From: Bacillota bacterium
GTDB taxonomy: Bacteria > Bacillota > Clostridia > Lachnospirales > Lachnospiraceae
Direction: 5' to 3'
Assembly (NCBI GenBank): GCA_023410575.1
Contig: JAEYPP010000062.1
Coordinates: forward strand, 1-36,924
Length of the DNA: 36,924 nt
Part shown: positions 8,245 to 16,718 of the stretch, piece by piece
How positions within the stretch are numbered: the stretch's first letter is position 1
Layout of the letters: every line of letters begins with the position of its first letter
Notes under the pieces: model-generated
What the model saw: the letters and a program-made list of their open reading frames with translations, nothing else
What the model was told of the DNA's origin: nothing
The model's database searches: none
Program-made: the position numbers and the translations under genes

Positions 8245-10740
8245 TTATCCTAAAATCACTTCAACTTTATGCTGTTTTCCATCCTTAAATACAGGAATGA
8301 TATTACCATCGATAACATTTCCATCAACTGTAAGCTTAGCTACACCAGTGGAAACATGATTTGGATTCTTAATTGTAATATCGAATACATCACCACGGAA
8401 TTCACGTACAATACGGTATCCTTCCCAATCCTTTGGTATGGATGGATCAATCAACAAGCCATCATAGTCTGGTTTAATACCAAGAATGTATTGTGAAATT
8501 GCAACAAAGTTCCAAGAAGCTGTTCCTGTTAACCAGGAGTTCTTAGCTTCACCAAAACGTCTTGCATCTTTACCAGCTATCATCTGCGCATATACATATG
8601 GCTCAGTACGGTGAATCTCAGAATACTCTTCTGTATAAGCAGGTGCGATTCTTGTATAATAGTCAAATGCCTTATCACCACGACCAACAACTGCCTCTGC
8701 ACACATAATCCATGCGTTGTTATGACAGAAGATACCTGCATTCTCTTTATAACCACCTGGGTATGTTGATATCTCACCATATTCTATATAGTATTTCGTA
8801 AACGCTGGGTTATTCAATACAAGACCATACTTTGTTCCAAGTCGCTCTTCTACGGAATCCAATGCCTTTAATGCTTTTCCATCTTCTAAACCACATTTGC
8901 CCAGAACGCAGAATCCTTGTGATTCAATAAAAATCTTACCCTCTTCACATTCCTCGGATCCTATCTTCTTTCCAAAATCGTCATAAGCACGTAAGAACCA
9001 AGCGCCATCATATCCTTCACGCATAACGACTTCACGCATCTTCGTTACTTCGTTATAAGCTCTTTCTGATTCGGCTTTATTGCCAACCTTGTTCATAAGA
9101 ATTGCGTACTCTTCTCCGATATAAGTAAACATACCAGCAATCATTACAGATTCCGCAACTTTTCCATCTTTACTAGTTGCAGTCTGGAAAGATTCACCTG
9201 ATTCAGTTGAGAAACAGTTCAGATTTAAACAATCATTCCAGTCAGCGCGACCGATTAATGGTAATCCATGAGGACCCACATTTTCAATCACATGATTAAA
9301 TGCTCTCTTAATATGATCAGATAATGGCTGGGCTAATTCATCCTTGTTATCATAAGGAGTCATAACATCTAAAATTGAATAATCTCCTGTTTCCTTAATA
9401 TAAGATGTTACTGCAAGTATTAACCATAATGGATCATCATTGAAATCACCACCGATTTCATCATTTCCCTTTTTCGTTAATGGCTGATACTGATGATATG
9501 CACCACCATCTGGTAATTGAGTTGAAGCTAAATCAATGATTCTTTCTCTTGCACGATCAGGTATCTGATGTACGAAGCCAAGTAAATCCTGGTTAGAATC
9601 TCGAAAGCCCATACCGCGTCCAATACCTGACTCAAAATAAGAAGCAGATCTTGATAGATTAAAGGTAACCATACACTGATACTGGTTCCAGATGTTTACC
9701 ATACGATTTAACTTATCATCCTCATGGAATAACGTATACTTGGAAAGTAACTTCTCCCAGGAGTCTTTTAACTCAGATAATGCTTTATCAACAGATTCTG
9801 ATGTAGCAAATTGAGCAATCATCTCTTCTGCAATCTTTTTATTGATTATATTGCTACCATTTGGTGCTTTCGTGGACTGTAATAAACCAGTCTCATCTGG
9901 TGTACCTACTTGATACTCCCATTTTTCTTCTAGCTTATTCTCAACATAACCTAAAACAAATACTAGATCTTTACTCTCGCCTGGTTCTAGTTCTACTTCT
10001 ATGCAATGTGAAGCACATGGAGACCAGCCATCTGCAACAGAATTCGTTGATTTTCCATTCATAACTGCTTTTGGATTTTCAAATCCATTATATGTGCCGA
10101 TGAAGCTTTCACGATCAGAATCAAAACCTACGATTGGTGAGTTAACTGAGAAAAATGCATAATGATCACGACGCTCTTTATACTCTGTCTTATGATAAAT
10201 AACTGAGCCTTTGATTTCAACTTCACCAGTGTTGAAATTACGTTGGAAGTTAGCAGAATCATCTGCAGCGTTCCATAAACACCATTCAATGAATGAAAAT
10301 AATTTCACCGTCTTTTTCGCATCTGTAGTGTTTGTTATTGAAACTTTATGTACTTCGCCATTATAGTTTAATGGAACAAAGAAAACGACTTTTGTTTCAA
10401 TACCATTTCTCTTTCCTCGAATTGTTGTATAACCCATACCATGACGGCATTCATATTCCTCTAATTCCTTCTTTGCCGGTGCCCAACCTGGCGACCAAAA
10501 ATCACCATCATCATATAAGTAATAGTAACGTCCACCACCTAAATCTAAAGGAACATTATTATAACGATATCTAGTGATTCTTCTCAGTTTTGCATCTTTA
10601 TAAAAACTATATCCCCCTGCAGTATTAGAAATTAATGAAAAGAATGCCTGTGAACCTAAGTAGTTAATCCAAGGATATGGAGTCTCTGGGGTAGTAATGA
10701 CATATTCTTTGTTGTTGTCATCAAAATAACCGAATTTCAT
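8245..10740 (-). CDS. cbpA: Cellobiose phosphorylase (GH94)
   Basis: This 831-aa cytoplasmic enzyme splits cellobiose with inorganic phosphate into glucose-1-phosphate and glucose, saving ATP when cellulose-derived sugar is used. The chain is GH94-like throughout: an N-terminal beta-sandwich (starting MKFGYFDDNNKEYVITTP), a helical linker, the (alpha/alpha)6 barrel, and a C-terminal cap ending in GKQHKVEVILG. Donor-site residues appear in GMGFRDSNQDLLG (about 376-388). The catalytic acid lies in RADWNDCLN (Asp500/Asp503 region), and HNNAWI occurs later. Close likeness to the Clostridium thermocellum enzyme along the whole length favours cellobiose over longer cellodextrins. The ribosome site is AAAGGAAG. 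The gene is monocistronic with its own promoter and a LacI-type palindrome upstream. The symbol is a homologue's name; cepA is also used. Confidence 0.95.
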   Translation of the reverse strand: MKFGYFDDNNKEYVITTPETPYPWINYLGSQAFFSLISNTAGGYSFYKDAKLRRITRYRYNNVPLDLGGGRYYYLYDDGDFWSPGWAPAKKELEEYECRHGMGYTTIRGKRNGIETKVVFFVPLNYNGEVHKVSITNTTDAKKTVKLFSFIEWCLWNAADDSANFQRNFNTGEVEIKGSVIYHKTEYKERRDHYAFFSVNSPIVGFDSDRESFIGTYNGFENPKAVMNGKSTNSVADGWSPCASHCIEVELEPGESKDLVFVLGYVENKLEEKWEYQVGTPDETGLLQSTKAPNGSNIINKKIAEEMIAQFATSESVDKALSELKDSWEKLLSKYTLFHEDDKLNRMVNIWNQYQCMVTFNLSRSASYFESGIGRGMGFRDSNQDLLGFVHQIPDRARERIIDLASTQLPDGGAYHQYQPLTKKGNDEIGGDFNDDPLWLILAVTSYIKETGDYSILDVMTPYDNKDELAQPLSDHIKRAFNHVIENVGPHGLPLIGRADWNDCLNLNCFSTESGESFQTATSKDGKVAESVMIAGMFTYIGEEYAILMNKVGNKAESERAYNEVTKMREVVMREGYDGAWFLRAYDDFGKKIGSEECEEGKIFIESQGFCVLGKCGLEDGKALKALDSVEERLGTKYGLVLNNPAFTKYYIEYGEISTYPGGYKENAGIFCHNNAWIMCAEAVVGRGDKAFDYYTRIAPAYTEEYSEIHRTEPYVYAQMIAGKDARRFGEAKNSWLTGTASWNFVAISQYILGIKPDYDGLLIDPSIPKDWEGYRIVREFRGDVFDITIKNPNHVSTGVAKLTVDGNVIDGNIIPVFKDGKQHKVEVILG

Positions 10741-10774
10741 ATTATTCTTCCTTTCTATATATTATTTTATAATA

Positions 10775-10786
10775 TAAAACGTTTTA
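10775..10786. promoter_or_regulatory. LacI-family type operator upstream of cellobiose phosphorylase
   Basis: The 12-bp perfect palindrome TAAAACGTTTTA has the central CpG and AAAC/GTTT arms typical of LacI/GalR-family operators. It lies about 14 bp downstream of the expected transcription start and 35 bp before the start codon, where a bound repressor would block elongation. The inducer and regulator are not in this window. Confidence 0.55.
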
Positions 10787-10806
10787 GTAAACTGATTCAT
10801 AATCGC

Positions 10807-10835
10807 ATTATATAACAAAAAGCGAGGTTTCACAA
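10807..10835 (-). promoter_or_regulatory. Promoter of cellobiose phosphorylase
   Basis: On the minus strand TTGTGA (10830-10835) and TATAAT (10807-10812) are 17 bp apart. The -10 is perfect and the -35 matches four of six consensus bases. Confidence 0.6.
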
Positions 10836-10891
10836 GCATACTAATCAACAAAAACATGAATCATTCCTTGTGAAAAGTATACGAATCCTGA

Positions 10892-10987
10892 CGAAATTTT
10901 CGTAACATTGCGTTTATACCCATATATTATCTAACGAAAACATTTCGTATATTATATTTTATAACTATCCTAACTCGAAAAATTTCG
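10892..10987. repeat. Three spaced ACGAAA/TTTCGT palindromes
   Basis: ACGAAA-TTTTCGT (10892-10904), ACGAAA-aca-TTTCGT (10934-10948, counted with one extra A) and CTCGAAAaaTTTCGG (10974-10987) lie in the divergent region between cellobiose phosphorylase and uracil permease. Their centres are about 43 and 40 bp apart, near four helical turns. They could be operators for one protein. The third copy is degenerate, and AT-rich DNA yields such matches by chance. Confidence 0.35.
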
Positions 10988-11024
10988 GTTATGAATTAGT
11001 TGTTAGGGTAAATTATATTTTCAT

Positions 11025-11053
11025 GTTGACAACTAAAATTGGATGTTGTACCA
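11025..11053 (+). promoter_or_regulatory. Promoter of the uracil permease gene
   Basis: TTGACA, a perfect -35, is followed after 17 bp by TACCAT, an imperfect -10. Transcription would start near 11060 and give a leader of about 195 nt before the permease start codon. Confidence 0.6.
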
Positions 11054-11103
11054 TATTTTTAGATAGGTAACTATTTAGAAAAAACAATCATTAGGAGAAC
11101 TTT

Positions 11104-11121
11104 ATGATGTACATATTCTAA
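11104..11121 (+). CDS. Possible five-codon leader peptide upstream of uraA
   Basis: ATG ATG TAC ATA TTC TAA would encode M-M-Y-I-F. A strong ribosome site AGGAG (11093-11097) lies six bases before the first ATG, better than expected for a chance ORF of this size. The stop codon is seven bases before an intrinsic terminator. This arrangement is that of a transcription-attenuation leader peptide. The encoded amino acids do not obviously relate to uracil. Translation is unproven. Confidence 0.4.
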   Translation: MMYIF

Positions 11122-11128
11122 AAAACAG

Positions 11129-11166
11129 AGTCTTTCATTGTAGCTAATGAAAAGACTTATTTTTTT
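11129..11166 (+). terminator. Intrinsic terminator (possible attenuator) in the uraA leader
   Basis: AGTCTTTCATT (11129-11139) pairs with AATGAAAAGACT (11146-11157) with one bulged A, and a T-rich tail runs to 11166. It lies between the uraA promoter and start codon, so it must be read through for expression. TCATTAG at 11088-11094 is an exact complement of CTAATGA at 11144-11150 in the 3' arm, giving a possible competing structure that would also cover the mini-ORF ribosome site. Confidence 0.6.
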
Positions 11167-11254
11167 GTCATGATATGTCTTTTAACGATTGTTACTGAAA
11201 ATGGATGCGTATGCATGCATTTTTGAATTAAAATTATACATGGAGGATAAATCA

Positions 11255-12586
11255 ATGAGTAAACAAAAATTCGCCATCGGCGAAGAAGGTATCTACGATG
11301 CAAAAAAACTAGGTGTACCAAAGATGTTATTACTTGGACTACAGCATGCTTTTGCGATGTTTGGTGCTACTGTTTTAGTCCCAATCTTAACTGGTCTTAG
11401 TGTCTCTACTACCCTCTTAATGGCTGGATTAGGAACACTTCTATTCCACCTCATAACAAAAGGAAAAGTGCCAGCATTTTTAGGCTCATCCTTTGCCTTT
11501 ATAGGTGGATATGCTGCCATTGCACCATTATTAGGACCGAATCAAGAACCTAATCTTGAGATGCTACCTTACGCTTGTGGTGGTGTCTTCGTAGCTGGCT
11601 TTGTTTATCTTGTATTAGCTACTTTTATTAAGTTTTTTGGTGTTAAGAAAGTAATGAGATTCTTCCCACCTGTTGTAACAGGACCTATTATAATTTCAAT
11701 TGGTCTTATCTTAGCACCTTCTGCTATCAATAACTGTAATACAAACTGGTTACTTGCAATTATCGCTTTAGGTGTTATCGTAATATGTAACATATTTGGC
11801 AAAGGTATGATTAAAATAGTACCAATTATGTTAGGTATCGTTGTTTCCTATATTGTAGCATTATGTATTGGTGCTGTCGATTTTACCCCTGTAAAAGAAG
11901 CAAATATAGTTGGTCCTCCAATTAGCTCTGATGCATTTATGAAATTTTCACTAAGTTCTATCATCTCTATAGTCCCAATCTCACTAGCAACCATGATGGA
12001 ACACATTGGTGATATTTCAGCCATTAGTGCAACCACCGGAAAAAATTATATGCAAACTCCTGGCTTACACCGTACTCTTATTGGAGATGGTTTAGCTACT
12101 AGTATGTCCGCTGCTTTCGGCGGACCAGCCAATACTACTTATGGAGAAAACACTGGTGTACTTGCATTAACTAAAGTGTATGATCCGAAAGTCATGCAAA
12201 TTGCAGCTTTATTTGCGGTTATCTTATCTTTCTTCCCTAAATTCGCAGTTATAATTAACACAATACCTCCTGCAATCACCGGTGGTGTTTCCTTAATCTT
12301 ATATGGAATGATATCATCCGTAGGAATTCGTAATGTTGTTGAAAATCATATTGATTTCACAAAAAGTCGTAATTTAATCATTGCTGCAGTAATCTTAGGT
12401 TGTGCTTTAGGCTTTAATGGAAGTGAAGCTGGTGCTCTAGTCTTAACCTTTGGAAAACAAACAATCGAGTTATCTGGACTTGCTGTTGCCGCAATTGCAG
12501 GTATTTTATTGAATGCTATCTTGCCTGGAAATGATTACGTATTTGAAACTGAGGATAAACATGATGAGCTTACTTTTAAAGTTTGA
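11255..12586 (+). CDS. uraA: Uracil permease (NCS2 family)
   Basis: This 443-aa membrane protein imports uracil with protons for pyrimidine salvage. The NCS2 pattern is clear, with about 14 hydrophobic segments. KVPAFLGSSFAFI (about residues 70-82) marks the uracil branch rather than the xanthine branch. The carrier motif region GDGLATSMSAAFGGPANTTYGENTGVLA follows UraA/PyrP, including the substrate-binding Glu in TTYGEN; another conserved Glu lies in MMEHIGD (about residue 249). The start is the third in-frame ATG, because GGAGG lies eight bases upstream; the earlier ones have no ribosome site. A leader with an intrinsic terminator suggests regulation by attenuation. A strong terminator follows. 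Confidence 0.93.
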   Translation: MSKQKFAIGEEGIYDAKKLGVPKMLLLGLQHAFAMFGATVLVPILTGLSVSTTLLMAGLGTLLFHLITKGKVPAFLGSSFAFIGGYAAIAPLLGPNQEPNLEMLPYACGGVFVAGFVYLVLATFIKFFGVKKVMRFFPPVVTGPIIISIGLILAPSAINNCNTNWLLAIIALGVIVICNIFGKGMIKIVPIMLGIVVSYIVALCIGAVDFTPVKEANIVGPPISSDAFMKFSLSSIISIVPISLATMMEHIGDISAISATTGKNYMQTPGLHRTLIGDGLATSMSAAFGGPANTTYGENTGVLALTKVYDPKVMQIAALFAVILSFFPKFAVIINTIPPAITGGVSLILYGMISSVGIRNVVENHIDFTKSRNLIIAAVILGCALGFNGSEAGALVLTFGKQTIELSGLAVAAIAGILLNAILPGNDYVFETEDKHDELTFKV

Positions 12587-12622
12587 TTTTTGTATTTAGC
12601 TATCCTTATTACTTGTTTAAGT

Positions 12623-12666
12623 ATTGTCTGCCAACGAGAGAAACCTATGGTTGGCAGACAATTTTT
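12623..12666 (+). terminator. Terminator of uraA
   Basis: A perfect 13-bp stem (ATTGTCTGCCAAC at 12623-12635 with its complement at 12650-12662), a 14-nt loop, then TTTTT. Confidence 0.9.
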
Positions 12667-12709
12667 ATAATAATTAAAACTCTTTTAATCATATTCTAAC
12701 TCAATTTTA

Positions 12710-12738
12710 TTGACAACCAACCCCATATTTACTATAAT
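12710..12738 (+). promoter_or_regulatory. Consensus sigma-A promoter
   Basis: TTGACA (12710-12715), a 17-bp spacer and TATAAT (12733-12738) match the housekeeping consensus exactly. It lies 41 bp before the start of the 531-aa protein gene and predicts strong expression unless repressed. Confidence 0.85.
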
Positions 12739-12779
12739 TTGTATAGCCTAACCAAAAGGAAATATAAGGAGGAGAGAAG

Positions 12780-14375
12780 ATGTCAGATTATAACAGTAAC
12801 AATTATACACCAACAGAGCCGGTACCCACAATAGATAAACCAGAATTTGAGGTTCCACCTCTACCAGCTCAATTTCAGGATTCTGGATATCCGCCAGTTG
12901 ATTTTCAACAACCTGTGAATTTAACAAATGGAATGTCACCAAAGAAAAGCAAGAAAAAATTGGTAGCAATCATATCAACTTTAGTTGGAGTAGCTGCTTG
13001 CGCATGTGTTGCTATCTTTGCTGGCCCTAAGATTATCGATGCATTATCCAATTCTTCCAAAGGTGCTCCAATTGATCGATTAAAAAGCTCCTTTGAATCT
13101 TTATCAAAAGAACTTTCAGAATCTGATAACAATGCTCAAACAACAGAATTAAAGAACTTCAATGCAAAGTTAAAGGTGGATTTAAGCTTAAGCGATACGA
13201 TTGTTAGTATGCTTCCTGCAGAAATTGCTAGCCTTAAAGAAACAACACTTGAATTAGATGCAACGAATTATGAGAAACAAAACTATATTAAGCTGGATTT
13301 ATCAACTCCTATAGCAAAAGCACTCTCGCTTAATTGTTATTTGAATTCTGATGATTCTAATATATATATGCAAATACCTCAATTATCTGATTCTTTTTTA
13401 TCTACAGGGATTGATATGACAGAAATGTTCTCAGTAAATCAGTCTCCTCAGATTTCAGGTAAAGAACTTGCTACATTACTTGATGATGAAGTAAATACTT
13501 TTTTTGATGCCGCCAAAGATGTAGAAATAGATGAAGATTTTTCTGTGAAGGTAAACGGTATTTCAACTAAGTATGATAAGATAACTTTTTCTATGAACGG
13601 AACTGAGTTAGGTAATACAATTTATAGTTGTTTCGAGAGATTAACTCAAGAAAGCTATATAAAGGAAGCTTTTGTTGCATATAGTCTTAGTGAAGGTGGC
13701 GTAACGTTGGATGAAATTCTTTCACAAGCAAAAACTTGGGCTAATACTAATAATACTGGTTTTACTTTTGAATTCTATCTTAATGATGATGATAAAATCA
13801 AAGGACTTATCATGTACCCAGATATTGATAGCAGTGATGCTAAGATTAGCTTTATGATTGCAACTGATGATGATGACTCCGCATTTGAGTTCTATGCAAG
13901 CGAAGATGATGTTAAATTATTTGCACTAGATGGAACTTCGAATAAAGCAGGCAATGCTTGTTCAGGTAATATGAAATTTACTACCTATACTAATGGCATC
14001 GCTGGTTCTGCATTTGAAATTACATTCAAAGATGTTATTAAGGAAAAAGAATCCTTGAAAGGTAACTTTACGTTAGCAGGTTCTGCATTAAGTGGACTTT
14101 CCATATCTCTAGATATTGATAGTAAATCTACCGAAGGAAAAGTCGTATTGAGTGTTGATATGGCGACAATGAATATGGGTACTCTTGCAATTGATTATTC
14201 AAAAACAGATGTAACTTCTTGTCCAACACTACCAACAGATGCAATAGTATTTGATGCTAATACGCAGACAGATGATTACCTTGCTACTGCAGATTTAATG
14301 GGCTTTATAACAGATTTCTACAATGCTACTGGTATCGATTTATCCTCTTCACTGAATAGTGATATATCTTATTAA
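12780..14375 (+). CDS. Unrecognised membrane-anchored extracellular protein (531 aa)
   Basis: I do not recognise the family. The protein begins with a Pro/Asn-rich cytoplasmic tail (about residues 1-57), then a basic run KKSKKK and a single hydrophobic segment (about 61-83). The remaining ~450 residues should be outside. That part is rich in Asp, Ser and Thr, contains many alternating beta-type stretches such as LKVDLSLSD, ISFMIATDDD, FTLAGSALSGLSISLDI and KVVLSVDMATMNMGTLAIDY, and ends SSSLNSDISY. The long beta pattern suggests a barrel-like or beta-sheet lipid/ligand-carrier fold, but this is a guess. The start follows AGGAGGAGAG. It has a perfect promoter and precedes another single-pass membrane protein gene, after a weak hairpin. 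Confidence 0.75.
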   Translation: MSDYNSNNYTPTEPVPTIDKPEFEVPPLPAQFQDSGYPPVDFQQPVNLTNGMSPKKSKKKLVAIISTLVGVAACACVAIFAGPKIIDALSNSSKGAPIDRLKSSFESLSKELSESDNNAQTTELKNFNAKLKVDLSLSDTIVSMLPAEIASLKETTLELDATNYEKQNYIKLDLSTPIAKALSLNCYLNSDDSNIYMQIPQLSDSFLSTGIDMTEMFSVNQSPQISGKELATLLDDEVNTFFDAAKDVEIDEDFSVKVNGISTKYDKITFSMNGTELGNTIYSCFERLTQESYIKEAFVAYSLSEGGVTLDEILSQAKTWANTNNTGFTFEFYLNDDDKIKGLIMYPDIDSSDAKISFMIATDDDDSAFEFYASEDDVKLFALDGTSNKAGNACSGNMKFTTYTNGIAGSAFEITFKDVIKEKESLKGNFTLAGSALSGLSISLDIDSKSTEGKVVLSVDMATMNMGTLAIDYSKTDVTSCPTLPTDAIVFDANTQTDDYLATADLMGFITDFYNATGIDLSSSLNSDISY

Positions 14376-14400
14376 TATTTGTTTAAATAAGTAATACAAC

Positions 14401-14451
14401 GAGGTTGTGTATTGACTGATTGAAAGTCAGCTAGTACACATCCTCTTTATT
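14401..14451 (+). terminator. Probable terminator
   Basis: GAGG-TGTGTA-TGACT pairs with AGTCA-TACACA-CCTC as an interrupted stem, followed by a short T-rich tail (TTTATTTA). Because the tail is weak, some transcription may read on into the next gene. Confidence 0.55.
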
Positions 14452-14600
14452 TATGCTCACATAAATCAATTTTTGAGCTGATTTTACCTTAGCTCTTCCA
14501 TAGTTTTATAATTTTACTAATATTTAATATTTTATTTCTTTTTTTTCATAGTGTCATATGCTAAACTGTTACTATTACAATGAAAGAAGGAAGGTATCCT

Positions 14601-15362
14601 ATGGCACCAAGAACACCTAAGGTAACACGACTTGATGACAATGCAGAGATATACAAACGCCGTGAAGCTAAAAGTGAACGCGAAAAATTGAGTGAATTGA
14701 GTTTTTCAGGTAAGGTTGAGTATTTTAAAAATTATTATTTATCAAAATTATTAGCTGGTATCGCTATTGTTGGTATAATAGCATGGATTCTTATTACCGT
14801 ATTGTCACCACAAACAGAAGTTGTATTAAGTGTAGCTATGGCTAATTATCCTATTCAACTTGAATATATCGATCAGATGACAACTGATATGAATGAGACC
14901 CTTAATGTAGATGCAGAAACTCAAAGAGTCTTTTTTGATACAGGATATGATTTAGTTAATGGTGAAGTTGCTTCACTTCAAAAATTAAGTACTTATCTCT
15001 TTGTAGGTGAAATTGATATTTTTATCGCACCCGAATCGCAATTTTTAAAATATGCTTTCTCGAATTCATTGGCTCCACTTGATTCTACATTAACATCAGA
15101 ATTATACAATACATTGACAGACGATCAGCTTTTTAGTTGTAAAACGAGACTAGATGACGAGGATTTTCCACAGGATGCCCTAGGACCTGAAGGTGTCTTT
15201 GGTATTTACATTCAAGATTTACCTATGTTTGACTATTTTACCCCAGAAAGTATAGAAAATGATCCTCCAGTGATAGGAATTCCCTATGAAGGAAAGAATA
15301 AAGAAAATGCTATAGAATTTATACGTTATCTATTAAATATGGCTAATGATAACAAATCTTAG
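14601..15362 (+). CDS. Unrecognised single-pass membrane protein (253 aa)
   Basis: I do not recognise the family. A charged N-terminal part (about residues 1-45, rich in Lys, Arg and Glu) is followed by FSGKVEYFKNYYLSK and one membrane helix (about 47-69). The other ~180 residues lie outside and read like an alpha/beta domain (EVVLSVAMANYPIQ, EIDIFIAPESQFLKYAF, PVIGIPYEGKNKENAIEFIRYLLNM), somewhat like a periplasmic-binding fold; that likeness is by eye only. The start chosen is the second in-frame ATG, which has AAGGAAGG about six bases upstream. It follows another membrane-anchored unknown on the same strand 225 bp away, so a shared role is possible. A strong terminator follows. Confidence 0.75.
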   Translation: MAPRTPKVTRLDDNAEIYKRREAKSEREKLSELSFSGKVEYFKNYYLSKLLAGIAIVGIIAWILITVLSPQTEVVLSVAMANYPIQLEYIDQMTTDMNETLNVDAETQRVFFDTGYDLVNGEVASLQKLSTYLFVGEIDIFIAPESQFLKYAFSNSLAPLDSTLTSELYNTLTDDQLFSCKTRLDDEDFPQDALGPEGVFGIYIQDLPMFDYFTPESIENDPPVIGIPYEGKNKENAIEFIRYLLNMANDNKS

Positions 15363-15388
15363 GAATGGCAAAAATACAAAATAAAAAG

Positions 15389-15437
15389 AATGGAAGGCCA
15401 ATGTAATCTTTAATGCATTGGCCTTCCGCTCTTTTTA
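15389..15437. terminator. Bidirectional terminator between the 253-aa gene and asd
   Basis: A perfect 12-bp stem (GGAAGGCCAATG at 15392-15403, complement at 15416-15427) with a 12-nt loop. On the plus strand CTCTTTTTATTTTT follows, on the minus strand CTTTTTATTTTG. It overlaps the tail of asd. Confidence 0.88.
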
Positions 15438-16517
15438 TTTTTCTGTAATGTATCCTAATTTCATAAGAAGTTCTGCGTTTAAAACAGCACCACCCGCTGC
15501 ACCACGTAATGTATTATGTGATAAACCAACGAATTTGTAATCAAATACTATATCTTCGCGAAGACGTCCAAGACAAACGCCCATACCATTTTCATAGTTA
15601 CGATCAAGGTTAGCTTGTGGTCTGTTATCTTCTTCAAAATATTTAATAAATTGCTTTGGAGCGCTTGGAAGATCAAAATCTTGTGGAAGACCTTTATAAT
15701 CTGCCCAAGCCTTTAATATTTGCTCTTTTGTAGGCTTTTTATCAAAGCTAACAAATACTGCTGCGGTATGACCATCAGAAACTGGTACACGAATGCACTG
15801 TGTTGTAATAACTGGTGTCTTAGCCTTTACAATTTCACCATTCTCAACCTTACCCCAAATACGAAGTGGTTCTTGTTCGCTCTTTTCTTCTTCTCCACCA
15901 ATGTATGGAATTACATTATCAATCATCTCTGGCCAATCTTTAAATGTCTTGCCAGCGCCTGAGATAGCTTGATATGTAGTTGCCACAACAACTTTTGGTC
16001 CAAACTCTTTAAGTGCATGTAAAGCTGGTGCATAACTTTGGATGGAACAGTTTGGCTTTACAGCTATAAAACCTTTTGTTGTTCCAAGACGCTTTCTCTG
16101 ACTTTCAATTACTTCAAAATGTTCTGGATTGATTTCAGGTACAACCATTGGAACATCAGGAGTCCAACGATGAGCACTATTGTTGGATACAACAGGTGTT
16201 TCTGTCTTAGCATATGCTTCCTCAATTGCCTTAATCTCTTCTTTTGTCATATCAACTGCACTGAATACAAAATCAACTTTTTCTGCTACTGCTTCAACTT
16301 CATTAACATTTAATACCAACATTTTCTTTACTGCTTCTGGCATTGGAGAACTCATCTTCCAACGGTCTCCAACTGCTTCTTCATACGTCTTTCCAGCGCT
16401 TCTAGGACTAGCAGCAACCGCTACAACCTCAAACCATGGATGATTCTCAAGAAGTGAAATAAATCTTTGGCCTACCATACCAGTAGCACCTAAAATACCA
16501 ACTCTTAATTTGCTCAT
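15435..16517 (-). CDS. asd: Aspartate-semialdehyde dehydrogenase
   Basis: This 360-aa enzyme reduces aspartyl phosphate to aspartate semialdehyde with NADPH, the branch point to lysine, diaminopimelate, threonine and methionine. The N-terminal nucleotide-binding loop is GILGATGMVGQR (about residues 7-18), and the catalytic Cys157 sits in KPNCSIQ. GRLRED and HNTLRGAAGG near the C-terminus are typical. The sequence follows the archaeal/eukaryal-type subfamily, also common in Clostridia, rather than the E. coli type. The frame is open 27 codons further upstream, but AGGAGG lies six bases before the MSKLRV start, which is therefore used. It has its own promoter and is monocistronic. Confidence 0.95.
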   Translation of the reverse strand: MSKLRVGILGATGMVGQRFISLLENHPWFEVVAVAASPRSAGKTYEEAVGDRWKMSSPMPEAVKKMLVLNVNEVEAVAEKVDFVFSAVDMTKEEIKAIEEAYAKTETPVVSNNSAHRWTPDVPMVVPEINPEHFEVIESQRKRLGTTKGFIAVKPNCSIQSYAPALHALKEFGPKVVVATTYQAISGAGKTFKDWPEMIDNVIPYIGGEEEKSEQEPLRIWGKVENGEIVKAKTPVITTQCIRVPVSDGHTAAVFVSFDKKPTKEQILKAWADYKGLPQDFDLPSAPKQFIKYFEEDNRPQANLDRNYENGMGVCLGRLREDIVFDYKFVGLSHNTLRGAAGGAVLNAELLMKLGYITEK

Positions 16518-16615
16518 AACGTGCCTCCTTAATCTTCTCAATTCAATTTTTACTAATTCACGTACACAATTTCGTTTTTGTATTTGTGTGACGAACATTT
16601 GTCTTTCTGTTGAAT

Positions 16616-16644
16616 ATACTATACCATTTGTAAAGAAAAATCAA
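16616..16644 (-). promoter_or_regulatory. Putative promoter of asd
   Basis: On the minus strand TTGATT (16639-16644) and TAGTAT (16616-16621) are 17 bp apart. The transcript leader would be about 95 nt, too short for a lysine riboswitch, and none is visible. Confidence 0.45.
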
Positions 16645-16718
16645 CTAGATTATTCCATTATATGATAATTTTGTGAATAATGTCCTTCTAAGCCCATATC
16701 AAGATTAACGTTTTGTAA

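Noticed and set aside
11041..11254. Purine riboswitch or PyrR-binding leader upstream of uraA
   Set aside because: I see neither the conserved purine aptamer loops nor a PyrR anti-antiterminator consensus; only the terminator and mini-ORF are supported.
16518..16615. Lysine riboswitch or T-box before asd
   Set aside because: The predicted leader is only about 95 nt and shows neither a multi-helix lysine aptamer nor a T-box sequence with terminator.
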